Assembly: GCA_902795255.1 (NCBI GenBank)
Contig: CADBKS010000098.1
Coordinates: 1 to 10,283 of the forward strand
Origin: an uncultured Chloroflexota bacterium
GTDB lineage: Bacteria; Chloroflexota; Anaerolineae; Anaerolineales; Anaerolineaceae
Length of the DNA stretch: 10,283 nt
Direction of reading: 5' to 3'
Below are positions 6,893 to 10,283 of the stretch, one piece after another (positions within the stretch are counted from its first letter, which is position 1; every line of letters begins with the position of its first letter). Both the position numbers and the translations under genes were made by a program. The notes under the pieces are model-generated. The model did no database searches. It saw only the letters and a list, made by a program, of their open reading frames with translations, and was not told the DNA's origin.

Positions 6893-8877
6893 TCCACAGC
6901 TCCCGGAATGGTAAAGGCGAAAATACAGACCGGGTTCCCGCCAAGCATCAGCTGCGAGCTGCCTGCCCGCTTTGCCTTCGATGTTTGCAGCATTACGGTC
7001 TCGATATCGGAATAATGCCCCGAATCCAGGACCGACGTCATTTCCGCAATGGTATTCAGCGAGACAGCCGTGATCACGACACGGATCTTTTTTCCCCTGT
7101 TTTCAAGCAGAAGCAAAATCTCTCTGATATTTCCCGAACTTCCGCCGATAAACACATGCGTCGGATCTGGAAGATCCCCACAGGCATTCGGTGCTGCTCC
7201 CCGGATGACCGTAATATTTGGAGCATGCAGCGCTTTTGCGTTCTTTTCCGTCAGGTCCGCCGCGGCAGCATCCCGTTCCACGGCATAAACCTGTCCATAC
7301 CGTGCCTGCAGGGCCATTTCGATCGAAACAGAACCGGTCCCGGATCCGATATCCCAGCACACAGATCTTTCCGTAAGCTGCAGTTTTGAAAGACACACCG
7401 AGCGGATCTCGCTTTTGGTCATCGGAATGATGCCTTTTTCGCCGGAATCACGGCAAAAGGTTTCGTCCGGAAGGCCTTGCGTCACGATCCGGTCCGGTGC
7501 ATCATTGCAGATCAGGATCACGCTCAGCGGGTCAAAATCCAGTCCGGCCAGTTCTTCCGCTGAACCCGAAGTGATCTTTTCCTCTGGATAGCTCAGGTTT
7601 TCTCCAACGAAGAGCTGAAGATGTCCCAGTCCGGCACCGGAAAGGGTCCGGCAGATGGAATTTACAGTGTTGTCCCCGCCGGTCAGTACAAAGATTTTTT
7701 CATGAGACAGGACATCCGGAATAATATCACGGTCCCGCCCGTGCAGGCTTACGGTGTAAATGTTCTCCGAAGACTGTTTCAGTGCAGCACACAGCCGGGA
7801 GAGAGAACTGATCCCCGGAAGAACTTCGGTATCGCAGTCTGACAACAGCGGAAGCAGCCACTTTGTACCGCTGTAAAAGCTGCTGTCACCGGACATCAGA
7901 ACGGCAAAATTTGTGAATTCCGGGTGGTCGCGGATAAAGGAGGCGATCTCCCGGGCGGAAACCGCCGCGAAACGTTTCTTTTCCGGATATGGTGCCGACT
8001 CCAGCACCCGTCCGGCACCGATCAGACAGTCCGCCTGCCCGACAGCATGGACCGCTTCCAGCGTCATCGAATTCCGTCCGCCGGGACCGATCCCGATGAT
8101 TTTTACGAATGGCTTCCGTGAGAAACCGAAACGTTTCCGCAGATATTCGAACAATTCCTTCTGGTCCATGCCGCTGCCGTGCGGAGGGCGCCCGATCACG
8201 ATCAGCCGGATGCCTTCCCTGCGGGCTGAAGCCGCTTTGGCTTCAAAACCGCCGGCAGTTCCGCCGTCTTTCGTGACCAGCCACTCCGCCCGGACTGCAT
8301 GGATCAGAGCGCAGTTCAATTCTTCCGAAAATGGTCCCTGCATGGCCAGAATGTGGGAGGGAGCGAGCCCCGCAGCGGTGCAGGATTCCAGAGAAGATGC
8401 CAGCGGCAGAACACGGGCGTAAACACGGTCCGTAAAATGGTCCAGACCGGAAAAGGCTGCCAGTTCTTTGCTGCCGGTCGTCAGCAGAATATTACCTTCG
8501 GTTCCGTTCAGGAAAGCAATTGCACCGGGAATATCCGGAACGATGACCGCATCCGCCGGTATGCCGGAATCCTGCCGCATCAGCCGGACATAGTCCGTCC
8601 CGGTCTGTTCGCATGCCCGGACAATATTCTCCGTGACCTGTACCGCGTAAGGATGGGTGGCATCGATCACCAGGTCAAAGCGTTCGGCGGCAAACACCTC
8701 CCGCATCTCTTCTTCAGTCAGCCGTCTGTCGGATATCCGGATGTTCGGTGCCGGTGCGATCAGCTGTCCCCCGTAATCCGTTGCGGTACAAACGGTCAGA
8801 TCCGCATCCTGTCCCGCAAGAAATTCGGCGGTCTTCCGCCCCTCAGTTGTTCCCGCGAAAAGGCAGATCTTTGTCAT
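6889..8877 (-). CDS. cbiJ-cbiET: Trifunctional fusion: precorrin-6A reductase (CbiJ/CobK) + CbiE + CbiT methyltransferases
   Basis: The 662-residue protein holds three cobalamin enzymes in one chain. Residues 1 to about 250 are the CbiJ/CobK reductase: FAGTTEGR near the start, IDATHPYA at 71-78, LTTGSKEL at 132-139 and KDGGTAGG at 203-210, ending with VIGRPP. Residues from about 257 to 465 are CbiE, a tetrapyrrole methylase that methylates C5: KIIGIGPGG at 259-267, LMSGDSSFYS at 327-336 and LPGISS at 353-358. Residues from about 466 on are CbiT, a Rossmann methyltransferase that methylates C15 and decarboxylates the C12 acetate: GLPDETF at 468-474, PMTKSEIR at 485-492 and the SAM loop DIGSGTGSVSIE at 509-520. 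I rejected the in-frame ATG at 8985 because it lies deep in cbiH. The ATG at 8877 has AGAGG 8 bases upstream and begins at the first reductase beta strand. It overlaps cbiH by 35 bases. Confidence 0.93.
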   Translation of the reverse strand: MTKICLFAGTTEGRKTAEFLAGQDADLTVCTATDYGGQLIAPAPNIRISDRRLTEEEMREVFAAERFDLVIDATHPYAVQVTENIVRACEQTGTDYVRLMRQDSGIPADAVIVPDIPGAIAFLNGTEGNILLTTGSKELAAFSGLDHFTDRVYARVLPLASSLESCTAAGLAPSHILAMQGPFSEELNCALIHAVRAEWLVTKDGGTAGGFEAKAASARREGIRLIVIGRPPHGSGMDQKELFEYLRKRFGFSRKPFVKIIGIGPGGRNSMTLEAVHAVGQADCLIGAGRVLESAPYPEKKRFAAVSAREIASFIRDHPEFTNFAVLMSGDSSFYSGTKWLLPLLSDCDTEVLPGISSLSRLCAALKQSSENIYTVSLHGRDRDIIPDVLSHEKIFVLTGGDNTVNSICRTLSGAGLGHLQLFVGENLSYPEEKITSGSAEELAGLDFDPLSVILICNDAPDRIVTQGLPDETFCRDSGEKGIIPMTKSEIRSVCLSKLQLTERSVCWDIGSGTGSVSIEMALQARYGQVYAVERDAAAADLTEKNAKALHAPNITVIRGAAPNACGDLPDPTHVFIGGSSGNIREILLLLENRGKKIRVVITAVSLNTIAEMTSVLDSGHYSDIETVMLQTSKAKRAGSSQLMLGGNPVCIFAFTIPGAVE

Positions 8878-9601
8878 AGTGATAACCTCTTGGTGTGACC
8901 AGTTTCCCGGCGATGACCCGGGTCTCTGAATTTCCGATAAAAACCGTGCAGAACATATCCGTTTGCGCATCCCGCAGTTCGGCAAGGGTCAGGATCTGTG
9001 TGCTTTCCCCGTCCCGCCCGATAGCATGTGCGATGCCGCACGGACGTTCCGGCGGCAAAACCGTCAGCAGCAGGTCACAGGCTCTTTTCAGATGATCCGG
9101 ACGTCCCTTGCTCGAAGGATTATATATCACGATCGAAAGGTCAGCCTCCGCTGCTTTGAGAAGACGTTTTTCGATTTTTTCCGGAGCCGTAAGCCGGTCA
9201 CTCAGGCTGATTACCGCGAAATCATGAGTCAGCGGGGCACCCAGCAAGGCCGAGCCGCTGCTGGCGGCGGTAATGCCGGGCAGTATAAGGATCTCCGGAG
9301 AATCCGACTCACCGCGGAGTTCGTAGACCAGCGCGGCCATCCCGTAAATGCCGCTGTCTCCCGAACAAATCAGCACTGTATTTTTCCCCTGCTTCGCAAA
9401 CTCAAGCGCGAACAGACAGCGTTCCGTTTCTTTTGTCATCGCAGTCGTCCGGTAAGCCTTACCCGGATAACGGTCCCTGATCAGATCAATATAAACACTG
9501 TATCCGATGATCACATCGGCTTCACGAAGCGAACGGTCAACAGCGGCCGTCATGGAATCCGGATCGCCGGGACCGATCCCGGCAACAGTCAGTTTAGCCA
9601 A
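8843..9601 (-). CDS. cbiH: Cobalt-precorrin-3B C17-methyltransferase (CbiH/CobJ)
   Basis: The 252-residue SAM-dependent tetrapyrrole methylase methylates C17 and takes part in ring contraction of the corrin macrocycle. Motifs are GIGPGDPDSMT at 8-18, GYSVYIDLI at 33-41, GDSGIYGMA at 81-89, PGITAASSGSALLG at 108-121, LTHDFAVISLSD at 124-135, IYNPSS at 159-164 and IGNSETRV at 222-229. The conserved part ends at VTPRGY (235-240); a 12-residue tail follows and carries the overlap with the next gene. The start is TTG: the frame has a TGA stop two codons upstream, and the first ATG lies beyond the glycine-rich loop. A perfect AGGAGG sits 6 bases before the TTG. The gene overlaps the cbiG end by 8 bases. 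Confidence 0.95.
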   Translation of the reverse strand: MAKLTVAGIGPGDPDSMTAAVDRSLREADVIIGYSVYIDLIRDRYPGKAYRTTAMTKETERCLFALEFAKQGKNTVLICSGDSGIYGMAALVYELRGESDSPEILILPGITAASSGSALLGAPLTHDFAVISLSDRLTAPEKIEKRLLKAAEADLSIVIYNPSSKGRPDHLKRACDLLLTVLPPERPCGIAHAIGRDGESTQILTLAELRDAQTDMFCTVFIGNSETRVIAGKLVTPRGYHYDKDLPFRGNN

Positions 9602-10283
9602 AATTCACCTCCTGATGCAGTAAGGCCGCAGCAACCGTAACACCGCCGCATGCCGTTTTCGGAACGAGCAGCCGTTCGGCATTGACCATCGCAGCCCTTT
9701 CGCAGACATTGTCTACACCCGTGACCTGTTCTACAAAATCCGAGTGAGTAAAGCTTCCCTGCACTTTACGGAGCGTATCAGCAGAATAGAAGCATATGGG
9801 AAGATTTTCTGATTTGCAGTATTCCAAAAGTCCGGCCTCGTCGGATTTCAGGTCGATCGAGGCCGCCGACCGAACGGCCCTGCGGTCAATATTGTTTTCA
9901 GACAGAACATGTTCCACAGCCTCGCGGACGGAGGCTTCCGGAGTGCCTTTCCTGCATCCGATCCCCAGTGCGATCACCCGCGGGATGAGCTGAAGCGTTA
10001 CCCGAAAAGGCCGTTCCTGTTTCCACCCGATATAGATCCCGAGTTCACCCTCATCAGCCGGAAATGTTCCTTCCGGATATGCAGAAAGGACCGGCAGGTC
10101 ACAGCGGATCGGTATATCCCGCTCAAGTATGGCTGCTGAGACCATCTTTGCCGCTTCCATATTCGAAAGGACGAATCCGTTCGCTGATGCCCATTCATCA
10201 ACTGAAAATTTTCTGAAAACATCCGTTGCCGTTGTGATGACCGGGGCCGCCGAAAGCTCCGCGGCTATTTTTCTTGCAAGCTC
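9594..10283 (-). CDS. cbiG: Cobalamin biosynthesis protein CbiG, C-terminal two thirds (5' end outside window)
   Basis: CbiG opens the ring-A delta-lactone of cobalt-precorrin-5A and releases acetaldehyde, a step specific to the anaerobic route. The frame is open from the right edge to the TAA at 9594-9596, giving 229 residues. An internal ATG at 10160 is not the start: upstream codons read ELARKIAAELSAAPVITTATD and then VFRKFSVDEWA, the conserved CbiG segment. Further on come ELGIYIG, a linker, and the C-terminal domain with IALGIGCRKGT, SIDLKSDEAGL, LPICFYSADTL, GSFTHSDFVEQVTGVDNVCE and KTACGGVTVAAA. The missing N-terminus should be roughly 100 to 130 residues by comparison with the family. 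The gene overlaps cbiH by 8 bases. Its presence argues for the cobalt-early pathway in this organism. Confidence 0.94.
   Translation of the reverse strand, partial: ELARKIAAELSAAPVITTATDVFRKFSVDEWASANGFVLSNMEAAKMVSAAILERDIPIRCDLPVLSAYPEGTFPADEGELGIYIGWKQERPFRVTLQLIPRVIALGIGCRKGTPEASVREAVEHVLSENNIDRRAVRSAASIDLKSDEAGLLEYCKSENLPICFYSADTLRKVQGSFTHSDFVEQVTGVDNVCERAAMVNAERLLVPKTACGGVTVAAALLHQEVNFG
9605..9613 (-). promoter_or_regulatory. Strong ribosome-binding site that decides the cbiH TTG start
   Basis: On the - strand AGGAGGTGA is followed by ATT and then TTG, leaving 6 bases between AGGAGG and the start codon. The TGA inside this site is an in-frame stop for cbiH, so no start further upstream is possible. 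The site lies inside the last codons of cbiG. Confidence 0.85.

Noticed and set aside
6065..7015. 316-residue ORF on the + strand opposite cbiB
   Set aside because: It is the antisense shadow of cbiB and of the end of the fusion gene, with a low-complexity, charge-rich translation and no domain signs.
8878..8985. 36-residue N-terminal extension of the fusion protein
   Set aside because: It would lie inside the conserved part of cbiH and precede the natural first strand of the reductase domain.
8963..9640. 225-residue ORF on the + strand opposite cbiH
   Set aside because: It is the antisense shadow of a well-supported methyltransferase gene, without a convincing ribosome-binding site or motif.

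Overview
The window looks like chromosomal DNA from a Gram-positive-type anaerobe, most likely a Bacillota (Firmicutes) member, though I cannot place it more finely. Supporting signs are purine-rich AGGAGG-type Shine-Dalgarno sequences, tightly packed operons, a bacterial ABC uptake system, and cobalamin genes of the anaerobic (cobalt-early) type marked by cbiG. No mobile element, CRISPR array, tRNA or rRNA gene was found.

The left part (about 1-3240) is read on the + strand. It starts inside an ABC transporter ATPase gene, of which only the C-terminal TOBE-bearing part is present. An extracellular solute-binding protein with a plain signal peptide follows. After a perfect 13-bp inverted repeat come a small four-helix membrane protein of unknown function and a HAD-superfamily hydrolase, probably co-transcribed. 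No permease gene for the ABC system is in view; if there is one nearby it must lie left of position 1.

The right part (3396-10283) is read on the - strand and is the distal portion of a cobalamin (vitamin B12) operon. In transcription order it holds cbiG (5' end cut by the window edge), cbiH/cobJ, a three-domain CbiJ(CobK)-CbiE-CbiT fusion, cbiB, cobD and cbiP/cobQ. Four of the five gene junctions overlap (8, 35, 4 and 1 nt) and the fifth has a 15-nt gap, so the genes form one translationally coupled unit. Together they cover ring contraction and C17 methylation (CbiH, CbiG), reduction of precorrin-6A and the C5/C15 methylation plus C12 decarboxylation steps (fusion), side-chain amidation (CbiP), and synthesis and attachment of aminopropanol phosphate (CobD, CbiB). 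CbiK, CbiL, CbiF, CbiD, CbiC, CbiA and the CobU/S/T steps are not in the window.

The two halves converge on a hairpin at 3262-3288 with a T-rich tract on both sides, which should end transcription from both directions. Most of the window is ordinary metabolism. The points most worth a second look are the trifunctional fusion, the solute-binding protein without a lipobox, and the GC-rich inverted repeat that has no clear T-tract.
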